From VRUE01 sp963762205 (GTDB lineage Bacteria; Actinomycetota; Thermoleophilia; Solirubrobacterales; 70-9): 64,000 nt of DNA. The notes below the pieces were generated by a model. It was not told the DNA's origin. It saw only the letters and a list, made by a program, of their open reading frames with translations, and did not search any database. The stretch is from contig CAVXJZ010000002.1 in NCBI GenBank assembly GCA_963762205.1, positions 558,001-622,000 on the forward strand, written 5' to 3'. Positions 17,073-24,779 of the stretch are shown piece by piece. Numbering within the stretch: position 1 is the stretch's first letter; the number at the start of each line of letters is the position of its first letter. A program made the position numbers and the translations under genes.

Positions 17073-18745
17073 GGGCACCGGAGCTGGTCGTCGACGGATT
17101 CCCCAGGCGCCGGGCGCGATGGGTCGAGATCGCGACGAGCGCCGGCCACAAGGACCTGGGCCGGATCCTGATCGTTTCCTCGCTGGGCTTCCTCTTCGTA
17201 GCCCTGGTCGAGCTGCTGCTGATGCGCCTGCAGCTGGCGATCCCGGAAAACACCTTCCTCTCACCGGTGACCTTCAACCGCGTGCTCTCCCTGTACGGGG
17301 CGACGGCGATCTTCTTCTTCGCGGTGCCACTCGTGCTCGGCCTCTTCTACTACGTGGTGCCGCTGCAGATCGGCGCCCGTGGCAGCGCCCTGCCCCGGCT
17401 CGGCCAGCTCGGCGTCTGGCTGACGATCGCCGGCGCCACGGTGCTCTACTCGGGCTTCCTCTTCACACCCTCTGAGGCCGGTGTCAACCCGTTGCCGCCG
17501 CTCTCGGAGCTGGCCTTCCTCCCCAACGACGGCGTCGACGCCTGGACCTCGGCGACGGGCCTGGCGACGCTCGGCTTCGTCCTGATCTCGATCGACCTGA
17601 CGACGACGCTGCGCAGGATGCGCGCGCCGGGCATGGCCTGGCGCAGGCTGCCGGTCTTCTCCTGGGCGGCGGCCACCGGCTCCTGGCTGATGCTCGTGAT
17701 CGGCCCCGTGCTGCTCGCGGCGCTGACGATGCTGGAGATCGACCGCAACTTCGACGGTGTCTTCTTCGCCGACGGCTCCGGCGGCGCGCCGCTGCTCTGG
17801 CAGCACCTGAGCTGGATCTTCTTCACCGGCGTCTACATGCTGATCCTGGTCGCGGCGCTCGGCGCGACCGCTGAAATCGTCAGCGCCTTCGCCCGCAAGC
17901 CGCTCTTCAACCGCGACGTCACGATCGGCTCCCTGGTGGCGATCGCCGTGGTCGGCACGCTCGCCTGGATGCAGAACATGCTGACCGCCCCGATCGGGAT
18001 CGGCTGGATGTACTTCGCGATGATCCTCTCGCTGGCCCTGATCGTGCCCTTCGGCCTGGTCCTCTTCAACCTGATCGCGACGCTCGTCGGCGGCACGATC
18101 CGGATGCGGGCGCCGCTGCTCTTTGCGGCGGGCGCGATCTCGATGATCTCGATCGGCCTCGCCGCCGAGCTCGAGCACTCGATGGTCGCCGTCGCCTGGC
18201 AGCTGAAGAACACGACCGACGCGACGGCCGCGACGCACTTCGCGCTGATCGGCGGCGCCGTCTTCGGCGGCTTCGCGGCGCTCCACTTCTGGTTCCCGAA
18301 GATGACCGGGCGGACGATGGGCGAGAGCCTGGCGCGGATCTCGTTCTGGACGCTGCTCGTCGGCACCCTGGTCACCTTCGTGCCGCTCTTCCTCGCCGGC
18401 GGCGAAGAGGGCCAGGTCGTCGACGCCTACAAGTTCTTCGACGGGATCGGCGTCAACGCCTACAACCTGGTCGCGACGATCGGCTCGTTCGTGCTCGCCA
18501 TCGGGATCGTCCTGGTCCTCGTCAACGCGGTGCTCAGCCGCGAGGGCGGCGCCGAGGCCGGCCACGATCCATGGGGCGGCGACTCGCTCGAGTGGTTCGC
18601 GCTCTCCCCGCCCGACCCGCACAACTTCGACGTCGTGCCGGACGTGCGCAGCCCGCGGCCGATGCGCGACATCCGCGAGGCGATCTCGCACAGCACCGCC
18701 AGGGCGGAGCAGAGCCCGGCCGGGGAATCGCAGCCGGTAGCCTGA
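17069..18745 (+). CDS. Heme-copper oxidase subunit I-like protein lacking cofactor ligands
   Basis: A 558-residue polytopic protein with the subunit I framework: LLMRLQLAIPENTFLSP, VVPLQIGARGSALPRLGQL, LLWQHLSWIFF, ARKPLF, HFWFPKMTGR and the C-terminal DPWGGDSLEWFALSPP. Against the functional ctaD product (24780-26687) the ligand motifs align without gaps but the ligands are gone. The low-spin heme His is Tyr76, the helix VI CuB His is Thr253, the cross-linked Tyr is Met257, the CuB His pair is Gln302-Asn303 and the high-spin heme His is Ala388. Only His390 remains. It therefore should not reduce oxygen. It may assemble with its subunit II-like neighbour as a structural, assembly or regulatory membrane complex. 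It is followed closely by ctaB. Confidence 0.88.
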   Translation: MRAPELVVDGFPRRRARWVEIATSAGHKDLGRILIVSSLGFLFVALVELLLMRLQLAIPENTFLSPVTFNRVLSLYGATAIFFFAVPLVLGLFYYVVPLQIGARGSALPRLGQLGVWLTIAGATVLYSGFLFTPSEAGVNPLPPLSELAFLPNDGVDAWTSATGLATLGFVLISIDLTTTLRRMRAPGMAWRRLPVFSWAAATGSWLMLVIGPVLLAALTMLEIDRNFDGVFFADGSGGAPLLWQHLSWIFFTGVYMLILVAALGATAEIVSAFARKPLFNRDVTIGSLVAIAVVGTLAWMQNMLTAPIGIGWMYFAMILSLALIVPFGLVLFNLIATLVGGTIRMRAPLLFAAGAISMISIGLAAELEHSMVAVAWQLKNTTDATAATHFALIGGAVFGGFAALHFWFPKMTGRTMGESLARISFWTLLVGTLVTFVPLFLAGGEEGQVVDAYKFFDGIGVNAYNLVATIGSFVLAIGIVLVLVNAVLSREGGAEAGHDPWGGDSLEWFALSPPDPHNFDVVPDVRSPRPMRDIREAISHSTARAEQSPAGESQPVA

Positions 18746-18752
18746 GCCGACG

Positions 18753-19652
18753 ATGAGCGGCGCTCAAACCGCGGCGATCGACCGGCGTCCGCTGGCCCGG
18801 GCCCAACCGCTGCGCGACTACCTGACCCTGACCAAGCCCAGGGTCCAGTCGCTGCTGCTGCTGACGACGGTGACGACGATGTACGTGGCCGGCGACCCCT
18901 CGGCCGGGCTCGTCCTCCTCACCTGCCTCGGCGGCGCGCTCTCGGCGGGCGGCGCCGGCGCGATCAACCACGCGATCGATCGCGACATCGACCGCCGCAT
19001 GGCCCGCACCGCCGACCGCCCGGTGGCGTCGGGGCGGATCTCTCCGGGGGCCGCGATCGCCTTCGGGGCGCTGCTCGGCTGCGCCTCGTTCGCGCTGCTC
19101 GCCGTGGCCGTCAACCCGCTGGCCGCGGCGCTCTCGCTCAGCGGCCTGCTCGGCTACGTCTTCGTCTACACGCTCTGGCTGAAGCGGACCACCCCCCAGA
19201 ACATCGTCATCGGCGGCGCCGCCGGCGCGGTCCCGCCCCTGGTCGCCTGGGCGGCCGTCACCGGAGGCCTCGGCGGCACCGCCTTCTACCTCTTCGCGAT
19301 CGTCTTCTTCTGGACGCCACCCCACTTCTGGGCGCTCTCGCTGCTGATGAAGGACGAGTACGCGAAGGTGGGCGTGCCGATGCTGCCGGTCGTCCGCGGC
19401 GAGCGCGAGACGCGGCGCCAGATCCTCCTCTACACGGTCCTTCTCTACGCCGTCACCCAGCTGCCCTTCTGCGCGGGCGGCTTCGGGGTCGAGTACCTGA
19501 TCGCCTCGATGACCCTCGGCGCCGGCTTCATCTACTGCGCGGTGAGGCTGCTGCGCAGCGCCGACCGCCGCTGGGCCCTGCGCACCTACCTCTTCTCGCT
19601 CGCCTACCTGGCGCTGCTCTTCATATCCATGCCCCTCGACAGGTTGCTCTGA
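18753..19652 (+). CDS. ctaB: Protoheme IX farnesyltransferase (heme O synthase)
   Basis: A 299-residue UbiA-superfamily membrane enzyme that farnesylates heme B to heme O, the precursor of heme A for aa3 oxidase. The prenyl-diphosphate site is the Asp-rich loop AINHAIDRDIDRRMARTADR (about residues 70-90) and the second conserved loop is WTPPHFWALSLLMKDEYAKV. Seven to nine hydrophobic helices are apparent. It starts eight bases after the ligand-less subunit I-like gene, so these are cotranscribed, and ctaA (heme A synthase) lies at 21450. Assignment firm. Confidence 0.94.
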   Translation: MSGAQTAAIDRRPLARAQPLRDYLTLTKPRVQSLLLLTTVTTMYVAGDPSAGLVLLTCLGGALSAGGAGAINHAIDRDIDRRMARTADRPVASGRISPGAAIAFGALLGCASFALLAVAVNPLAAALSLSGLLGYVFVYTLWLKRTTPQNIVIGGAAGAVPPLVAWAAVTGGLGGTAFYLFAIVFFWTPPHFWALSLLMKDEYAKVGVPMLPVVRGERETRRQILLYTVLLYAVTQLPFCAGGFGVEYLIASMTLGAGFIYCAVRLLRSADRRWALRTYLFSLAYLALLFISMPLDRLL

Positions 19653-19691
19653 GCTGCGGCTCCGGCTCGGCCGTCTGGTAGAAATCCCGCC

Positions 19692-19805
19692 GTGGACCGC
19701 GAGAGCGCACGAGGCAACATGGGCGCCGGCCTGCTGGCCGGAGGCATCGCCGCCGGCGTCTTCGCCCTCGCCTTCGTCGTCGCCGTCCTCTACATCGCAT
19801 CCTGA
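19692..19805 (+). CDS. Small single-helix membrane protein (37 aa)
   Basis: A GTG start at 19692 opens a frame of 37 residues: a short charged N-terminus (VDRESARGNM) and one glycine/alanine-rich hydrophobic helix (GAGLLAGGIAAGVFALAFVV) ending YIAS. It lies 39 bases after ctaB and two bases before the next gene, so it is probably translated within the same operon. Single-helix peptides are common accessory subunits of respiratory complexes; that role is inference only. Confidence 0.55.
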   Translation: MDRESARGNMGAGLLAGGIAAGVFALAFVVAVLYIAS

Positions 19806-19807
19806 GC

Positions 19808-20098
19808 ATGAGCGAGCACCGCGACATCCCCGAGCCCGGCGAGCTCGTCTACGCGCCCCGCCCCTCCTGGCTGCCCGCCTTCTTCGCCTTCGCCCTCGCC
19901 CTGGTCGTCTGCGGCGTCTACGCCGAGGGGTTCATGGTCCGCGGCTGGATCTACTCGCTGATCGGCGGCGTCGCCGCGCTGCTGATCCTGCGCGCCGTGG
20001 TCCGCGGCTCGATCGGCGACTTCTTCCGCCTGCGCCGCAGGCAGAGGACCCGCGGCGCGGTCCTCCCCGTCGAGACCCTGAAGCCACCCGAGGGCTGA
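19808..20098 (+). CDS. Two-helix membrane protein, possible oxidase subunit IV-like
   Basis: A 96-residue protein with two hydrophobic segments (SWLPAFFAFALALVVCGVYA, about 20-40, and WIYSLIGGVAALLILRAVV, about 48-67) and a basic C-terminal tail (FFRLRRRQRTRG). Size, topology and position behind ctaB resemble the small subunit IV (CtaF-like) proteins of actinobacterial aa3 oxidases, but I see no diagnostic residue. It follows the 37-aa protein gene by two bases. It could equally be an accessory subunit of the ligand-less oxidase pair. Confidence 0.5.
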   Translation: MSEHRDIPEPGELVYAPRPSWLPAFFAFALALVVCGVYAEGFMVRGWIYSLIGGVAALLILRAVVRGSIGDFFRLRRRQRTRGAVLPVETLKPPEG

Positions 20099-20175
20099 GA
20101 AAAAGCGGGCGGAGGGCGCAGAGAGCGTCGCCTGCTCCGCATGCGAGGGACCGAGGACGTGGACCGGCGCAGGTG
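20099..20175 (-). other. Intergenic region, possible degenerate copy of the 3' element
   Basis: The 77 bases between the convergent ends of the two-helix protein gene and the CBS gene contain GACCGAGGAC (20150-20159) and GAGGGCGCAGAGA. These resemble GACCGAGGAC and AAGGACGCAGGGA of the foldable elements at 23145-23229 and 35664-35746. In all three cases the motif sits just 3' of a minus-strand gene. The middle is much shorter here, so the match is tentative. Confidence 0.3.
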
Positions 20176-20580
20176 TCAGCCCTCGGGCGACATGCCCGAG
20201 GTCGCGCCGTCCGAGGTCCAGACCCGGACGATGTCCCGCATCGAGAGCACGCCGACCAGCTCGGCGCCGTCGTAGACGGCCAGGTGGCGTATGCGGCGCC
20301 GAGACATCTCGGCGGCCGCCCGCTCCAGGCTCCAGTCCGGCGCGGCCGTGATCACGCCGTCGCTCATGTGGTCGCCGACCCGCTCGGAGTCCGGGTCCTC
20401 GCCGGCGCCCAGCGAGAGCAGGATGTCGCGCTCGGTGAGGAAGCAGGGGACCGGGGTCGCATCGTCGCCGACGAGCGCGGCGCCGACGCCCTTGGCCGTC
20501 ATCTGTTCGGCGGCCTCGCGCAGCGTGTGGGTGGGGCCCACCGTGAGGACCACGTCCGACATCCCTTCCCTGACGAGCAT
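20176..20580 (-). CDS. CBS-domain pair protein
   Basis: A 134-residue stand-alone Bateman module. Two CBS repeats are visible: SDVVLTVGPTHTLREAAEQM followed by GVGAALV and FLTERDILLS, then SDGVITAAPDWSLERAAAEM followed by RHLAVYDGAELVGVLSMRDI. Such proteins bind adenine nucleotides or S-adenosylmethionine and act as regulators. The ATG at 20580 is preceded by AGGAAAGGG at good spacing; the frame upstream to 20679 is not needed. It is divergent from the diheme cytochrome gene. The ligand and target are unknown. A second CBS protein lies at 39387-39848. Confidence 0.85.
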   Translation of the reverse strand: MLVREGMSDVVLTVGPTHTLREAAEQMTAKGVGAALVGDDATPVPCFLTERDILLSLGAGEDPDSERVGDHMSDGVITAAPDWSLERAAAEMSRRRIRHLAVYDGAELVGVLSMRDIVRVWTSDGATSGMSPEG

Positions 20581-20708
20581 TCCGCGCCCTTTCCTCGATC
20601 GGCGAAGCGTTCGTGATGATCGCCTCAAGCGTAGCTGACCGGCGGGCGCACCAACAAGCTTTGAAGGGTGCCCCGGCATATAGACTCCGGCGCGCTCCGC
20701 GCCGCACC

Positions 20709-21416
20709 ATGACCAAGCTTCCGATGCCCATCCGACCCCTGCTCACCCTCGCCGCCGCGGCGGCCGTGGCGTTGGGCGCCTCCGCCTGCGGCACGACCAC
20801 GGCCGACGTCGAAAACGGGCGCACGCTCTTCATCGAAAACTGCGGCACCTGCCACGTCCTCGCGGAGGCGGGCACCAAGGCGCAGATCGGCCCCGACCTC
20901 GACGACGCCTTCGCCGCGGCGCGCGCGGCCGGCGAGGGGGGCGAAACGATCGAAGGCGTCGTCGAAGCGCAGATCGAGTACCCGCGCCCCAACAACGGCA
21001 ACCCGGCGGTCTCGATGCCGGCCAACCTGGTCGAGGGCCAGGAGCTCGAGGACGTCGCCGCCTACGTCGGCAAGTGGGCAGGGGTGCCCGGCGCCACGCC
21101 GCCCGAAGCCCCCGGCGGCCCCGGCGCCCAGGTCTTCGCCAACAACGGCTGCGGCGGCTGTCACACCCTGGCCGCGGCCAACTCGGGCGGCATGGTCGGG
21201 CCCGACCTGGACGAAGTGCTCAGCGGCCAGAGCGCGGCGATGATCCACGACTCGATCGTCGACCCGAACGCGATCATCGCGCCCGGCTACCCGGCGAACG
21301 TGATGCCCGCCAACTACGGCGAAACCCTGACCGGCGAAGAACTCAACGACCTGGTCCAGTACCTGGTCGACGAAACGGGCGGCGGGTCCGGCGGGTCGGG
21401 GTCCAAGGGCGGCTGA
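20709..21416 (+). CDS. Diheme cytochrome c
   Basis: A 235-residue exported cytochrome. An N-terminal hydrophobic segment (LLTLAAAAAVALGASACG) acts as signal or membrane anchor. Two c-type heme motifs follow, CGTCH (residues 45-49) and CGGCH, each with a later Met candidate (VSMPANL and NVMPANY). The C-terminus is a Gly/Ser-rich tail. Two class-I-like domains of about 90 residues are joined by a proline/glycine linker. Lying between the ligand-less pair and ctaA, it is a plausible electron donor to the aa3 oxidase; this is inferred from position. A TATAGA box about 26 bases upstream of the ATG may be its -10. Confidence 0.88.
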   Translation: MTKLPMPIRPLLTLAAAAAVALGASACGTTTADVENGRTLFIENCGTCHVLAEAGTKAQIGPDLDDAFAAARAAGEGGETIEGVVEAQIEYPRPNNGNPAVSMPANLVEGQELEDVAAYVGKWAGVPGATPPEAPGGPGAQVFANNGCGGCHTLAAANSGGMVGPDLDEVLSGQSAAMIHDSIVDPNAIIAPGYPANVMPANYGETLTGEELNDLVQYLVDETGGGSGGSGSKGG

Positions 21417-21449
21417 GCCGCCCCGGCCGCGGGCCGTTGGCATCATCCT

Positions 21450-22421
21450 GTGGCGATGCGCGCCCGCCTGCCACAGATCACCCCACAGCTCTACGCGAAC
21501 GTCGCCCTCGTCGCCCTCGCGGCGCTCGCCCTGATCGTCCTCACCGGCGCCGGGGTGCGGCTTACCGGCTCGGGGCTGGGCTGCCCGGACTGGCCCAAGT
21601 GCTACGGCGGCACGGTTCCGCCCCTCGACACCCACGCGGTGATCGAGTACGGCAACCGCGTGCTGACCGGCTTCGTCGGACTCGCGGTGATCGCCGCCGC
21701 CGTGCTCGCCTTCCTCCGCACCCCGTTCCGCTGGCATTTGGCCCTGTTCGGGGTGCTGCTGCCACTCGGCGTCGTCGGCCAGGCCGTCCTCGGGGCGCTC
21801 GTCGTCAAGTACCACCTCGCCCCGGGCCTGGTGATGAGCCACTTCATCCTCTCGATGCTCCTCCTCGACGCCTCCTTCGCGCTCGCCTGGTGCGCGCGCT
21901 ACGAGCCCGGGGAGCGGCGCCCGTCCGGCGACCGCCTCGGCGTCTGGTCGGTGCGGGCGCTGATCCCGCTCGGCCAGCTGACGATCCTCGCCGGCACGAT
22001 CGCGACCGCCTCGGGCCCCCACGCCGGCGCCCACGAGGGCCAGCTCGTGCACCGCTTCGACTTCGAGGGCACGGGGACGCTCGAATGGGTGGTGCAGCGG
22101 CACTCGGCGATCGCCACGGCCTTCGGCCTCGCGGCGATCGCGGTCTGGCTGCTGCTGCGGCGCCCGGGAGGCGACGGGAGGGCGCTGCGACCCCTCACCG
22201 CCGTCCTCGCCCTGCTCGCCCTCCAGGGCGCCGTGGGGGGCGTCCAGTGGGCCCTCGAGCTGCCCTCCGAGATCGTCTGGCTGCACGTCGCGCTGGCCAC
22301 GGCCACCTGGCTGGCGATGCTCTGGGCGGTGGCTACCGCCGGGCGCCTGGAGCCGCGCACAAGGGAGGCCGTCGCCGTCGCCGAGAGCGCCTCCCTCGAC
22401 GCGCCGGCGCCCGTGGGCTAG
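21450..22421 (+). CDS. ctaA: Heme A synthase
   Basis: An eight-helix membrane enzyme (about 323 aa) that oxidises the methyl group of heme O to give heme A. The family motif GAGVRLTGSGLGCPDWPKCY is present with the cysteine pair, and helices carry heme-ligand histidines in VMSHFILSM, VVQRHSAIATA and WLHVALATAT. The first ligand position reads IEYGNRVLTG, with Asn where some families have His. The two halves repeat a four-helix unit as expected. An ATG two codons downstream (21456) is an equally good start. It works with ctaB to supply the ctaD product. Confidence 0.92.
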   Translation: MAMRARLPQITPQLYANVALVALAALALIVLTGAGVRLTGSGLGCPDWPKCYGGTVPPLDTHAVIEYGNRVLTGFVGLAVIAAAVLAFLRTPFRWHLALFGVLLPLGVVGQAVLGALVVKYHLAPGLVMSHFILSMLLLDASFALAWCARYEPGERRPSGDRLGVWSVRALIPLGQLTILAGTIATASGPHAGAHEGQLVHRFDFEGTGTLEWVVQRHSAIATAFGLAAIAVWLLLRRPGGDGRALRPLTAVLALLALQGAVGGVQWALELPSEIVWLHVALATATWLAMLWAVATAGRLEPRTREAVAVAESASLDAPAPVG

Positions 22422-22443
22422 AGGCGCCGGAGGGGCGACCTCG

Positions 22444-23109
22444 TCACGAAGCCTGCCCGCCGCCGGTCTGCTCGGCCTCGAGATCGACCACGACGTGGGC
22501 GATCGGCAGGTCGACCTCCTCGCGGGCCCGGGCGACGACGCCGCGCTCGAGCCAGCGCGACCGCTCCGGGGGGTGGGTCGAGATCACGATCTCGTCGGCC
22601 GGGAAGACGCGCAGCGCGTCGTCGATCGCGACGTTGGGGTCGGAGTCGCCGATCTCACCCCGCGCCCTCAACCCGAGCCGCTGGTCGATTTCGATCAGGG
22701 AGAGCTCCATCCGCTGCCGGGCGAGCACGATCGCTTCGTCGATGTCGGAGGCCCAGTGGTCGGCGCGATTGGCGGCCAGCGCCGGGTTGATCACGAGGAT
22801 CTCGCAATCACGGTCGTGGCAGCGCCCGCGGATCTCCTCGAGCAGGGCCGTGCCACCGACCGTCTCGTTGGCGACGACCAGCAGCCGGTGGGTTCCGTCC
22901 CCGCCGCGGGTCAGAGGGACGTTCACGGGGAGCCTGCCCCGCGAGTGCCGATAGGCGATCGCGCCGCCGCCGCAGATCAGCAGAGCGGCCCAGATCAGGC
23001 CGACGAGCGGCCTGGTCAGCGCCGCCAGCGCCCCCACCGAGATCGCACCCGCCAGGACCACGACGAACCAGCGAAACGCGTCCGCCTCCGACCTGAGCGG
23101 GTTGTGCAT
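22444..23109 (-). CDS. Membrane protein with universal-stress-like domain
   Basis: A 221-residue protein with two N-terminal hydrophobic helices (RWFVVVLAGAISVGALAALT and LVGLIWAALLICGGGAIAY) followed by a soluble alpha/beta domain (HRLLVVANETVGGTALLEEI onward). The C-terminal part, DPNVAIDDALRVFPADEIVI then STHPPERSRWLERGVVARAR, is clearly related to the end of the neighbouring universal-stress-like protein (23874-24764: DEVLISTFAGEQSHWLDEDL). These two proteins flank ctaE, so they may serve the oxidase. Ligand unknown. Confidence 0.7.
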   Translation of the reverse strand: MHNPLRSEADAFRWFVVVLAGAISVGALAALTRPLVGLIWAALLICGGGAIAYRHSRGRLPVNVPLTRGGDGTHRLLVVANETVGGTALLEEIRGRCHDRDCEILVINPALAANRADHWASDIDEAIVLARQRMELSLIEIDQRLGLRARGEIGDSDPNVAIDDALRVFPADEIVISTHPPERSRWLERGVVARAREEVDLPIAHVVVDLEAEQTGGGQAS

Positions 23110-23144
23110 ACCCCCAGTGTCGTGACGAGACGCCGAAAATCAAG

Positions 23145-23229
23145 CCTGGGAAGGACGCAGGGACGGCCGACGAGGGGAGCGGCACATGGGGTGCGTGACC
23201 CGAGGAGGCCGACCGAGGACGCCCCCAGG
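23145..23229 (-). ncRNA. Foldable 3' element, copy 1
   Basis: On the plus strand this block reads CCTGGGAAGGACGCAGGGAC and ends GACCGAGGACGCCCCCAGG. It matches 35664-35746 over about 83 bases. Both copies can fold with an outer CUGG/CCAG stem, a middle GGCC- or GGUCGGC-type stem and an inner GCAC/GUGC hairpin whose stem bases differ between copies but still pair. It begins 18 bases after the ctaE stop on the minus strand, the same arrangement as copy 2 after infA. It could be a terminator-like or RNA-stability element; strand and class are inferred. Confidence 0.5.
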
Positions 23230-23247
23230 AGCCGACTTGCAGGCGCC

Positions 23248-23874
23248 TCAGAGGACGTAGACGCTGAGGAAGACGATGATCCACATGACGTCGACGAAGT
23301 GCCAGTAGATGCCCGGCACCTCGACGCCGAGGTGGTCCTTCGCCTCGGGGCCGAAATGGCCGCGGAAGGCGCGGATCGTCGCGAAGCTGAGCAGCATCAG
23401 GCCGACGAAGACGTGGGCGCCGTGCAGCCCGGTGAGGCTGTAGAAGATCGAGCCGAAGCCGAGGTCGCGGGCGCTGAAGCCGATGTGCGCGTACTCGTTT
23501 ATCTGGATGAAGAGGAAGGTCGCGCCGAGCAGCCAGGTCAGCACCAGGCCCAGTTTGAGCCCCTTGCGGTTCCCCTTGCGGATCGCCTCCAGCGCGTAGT
23601 GGACCGTGAAGCTCGAGGAGACCAGGATGCAGGTGTTGACGAGGGCGACGTGGACGGGGAGCTGGTAGGGGTGCGGGGGCCAGTTCGGCGGGTCGACGAC
23701 CACGCGCAGGAAGAAGTAGGCCGCGAAGAAGGCCCCGAACAGCATGACCTCGGAGACGATGAAGAGGAGGATGCCGAGCGTCTGGCGGTCGATCCGCGAG
23801 CTCTGGTTGGCCTCGGGCGGGCCGTGGTGCTCGTCGTGGGCGTGCTGGTCCAGTGCGACCGTCGCGCTCTCCAT
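23248..23874 (-). CDS. ctaE: Cytochrome c oxidase subunit III
   Basis: A 208-residue, five-helix subunit III of the aa3 oxidase. Visible signatures are LGILLFIVSEVMLFGAFFAA with the conserved glutamate in the first helix, and the C-terminal TGLHGAHVFVGLMLL and YWHFVDVMWIIVFLSVYVL. It is a five-helix form that lacks the first two helices found in mitochondrial-type subunit III. Its ATG overlaps the stop of the universal-stress-like gene (ATGA), which in turn follows ctaD, so ctaC-ctaD-usp-ctaE form one operon. It is the only subunit III in the window. Confidence 0.94.
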   Translation of the reverse strand: MESATVALDQHAHDEHHGPPEANQSSRIDRQTLGILLFIVSEVMLFGAFFAAYFFLRVVVDPPNWPPHPYQLPVHVALVNTCILVSSSFTVHYALEAIRKGNRKGLKLGLVLTWLLGATFLFIQINEYAHIGFSARDLGFGSIFYSLTGLHGAHVFVGLMLLSFATIRAFRGHFGPEAKDHLGVEVPGIYWHFVDVMWIIVFLSVYVL

Positions 23875-24764
23875 CAGGACTCCCCCTCCTCGCCCACCGG
23901 GCCTCCCTCGGCGACGGCCGCCGCGACTGCCGCCGCCGGCCGGCCGACCTCGATGTGCTCGACCGGCTTGTCGGTGATCTCACGGGTGCGGCCGACGAGG
24001 TCCTCGTCGAGCCAGTGCGACTGCTCGCCGGCGAAGGTCGAGATCAGAACCTCGTCGATGCTGTAGTGCTCGATCGCGTTCCTGACGGCGTGGAACGGGT
24101 CGGGGCTCATCGGCTGGCCGGTCGCGTCGATGTCGTTGCGATAGAGCTCCGCCAGGGTCGAGGCGAGGTCGGTGACGATCTCCGCCTCGGTGACGTCGTC
24201 GGAGCGCGGGCAGACGATCGTGTAGCGGTGGGGGTGGCCGGCGGCGCGCTCCTTCAGCCTCGAGACCAGGTCGGGCGCGGCGACGGTCTGGGTGGCGACG
24301 ACCAGGGTGTGGCTCTTCTCCCAGCTGACCGAGTCGTCGGCGACCCGCACCGGGATGTGGGTGAGGGCGATCTCGGGCTCGACCCTGGCCCGCGCCCACT
24401 CGACCAGGTCCTTGCGGGTGATTCCGTAGCGGCTGTCGGCGAGGCAGGAGAGCAGCACCTCGTCCGGTTCATGGGCACGCACCGCGTCGTCGAGGGCCAG
24501 GAAGGGGTCGCGGTCCATGACCTCGCCGACCGAGGCGATTCCGTACTCGGAGAGGATCGCCATCGTCACCTCGACCCGTGCCCGTGCCGCGTCGCGCAGT
24601 TCGCCCGAGTCGATCAGCTGGCCCACGGCAGGCTGGTTCTGCGGAGCCGCGACCACGACCATCGAGGCGGCCTCGGCACGCTCGCGGACGGCAGCCAACA
24701 GCTTGCGCCCGCCGGCGACCTCGTTGAGGAAGACGAGCAGCGGCCTGCCGCCTGCCTCAGCCAT
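23874..24764 (-). CDS. Tandem universal-stress-like protein in the oxidase operon
   Basis: A 296-residue soluble protein built of two related alpha/beta domains (about 5-140 and 150-280). Each starts with a hydrophobic strand (RPLLVFLNEV; HTLVVATQTV) and ends in a DEVLLSCL or DEVLISTF strand. The family resemblance is to universal stress proteins, but the usual nucleotide-binding GxxGxxxxG(S/T) loop is not obvious, so ligand binding is uncertain. It lies between ctaD and ctaE with tight spacing, suggesting a dedicated regulatory or assembly role for the oxidase. A membrane-tethered relative is at 22444-23109. Confidence 0.7.
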   Translation of the reverse strand: MAEAGGRPLLVFLNEVAGGRKLLAAVRERAEAASMVVVAAPQNQPAVGQLIDSGELRDAARARVEVTMAILSEYGIASVGEVMDRDPFLALDDAVRAHEPDEVLLSCLADSRYGITRKDLVEWARARVEPEIALTHIPVRVADDSVSWEKSHTLVVATQTVAAPDLVSRLKERAAGHPHRYTIVCPRSDDVTEAEIVTDLASTLAELYRNDIDATGQPMSPDPFHAVRNAIEHYSIDEVLISTFAGEQSHWLDEDLVGRTREITDKPVEHIEVGRPAAAVAAAVAEGGPVGEEGES

Positions 24765-24779
24765 GGAAGACCCTCTCGC

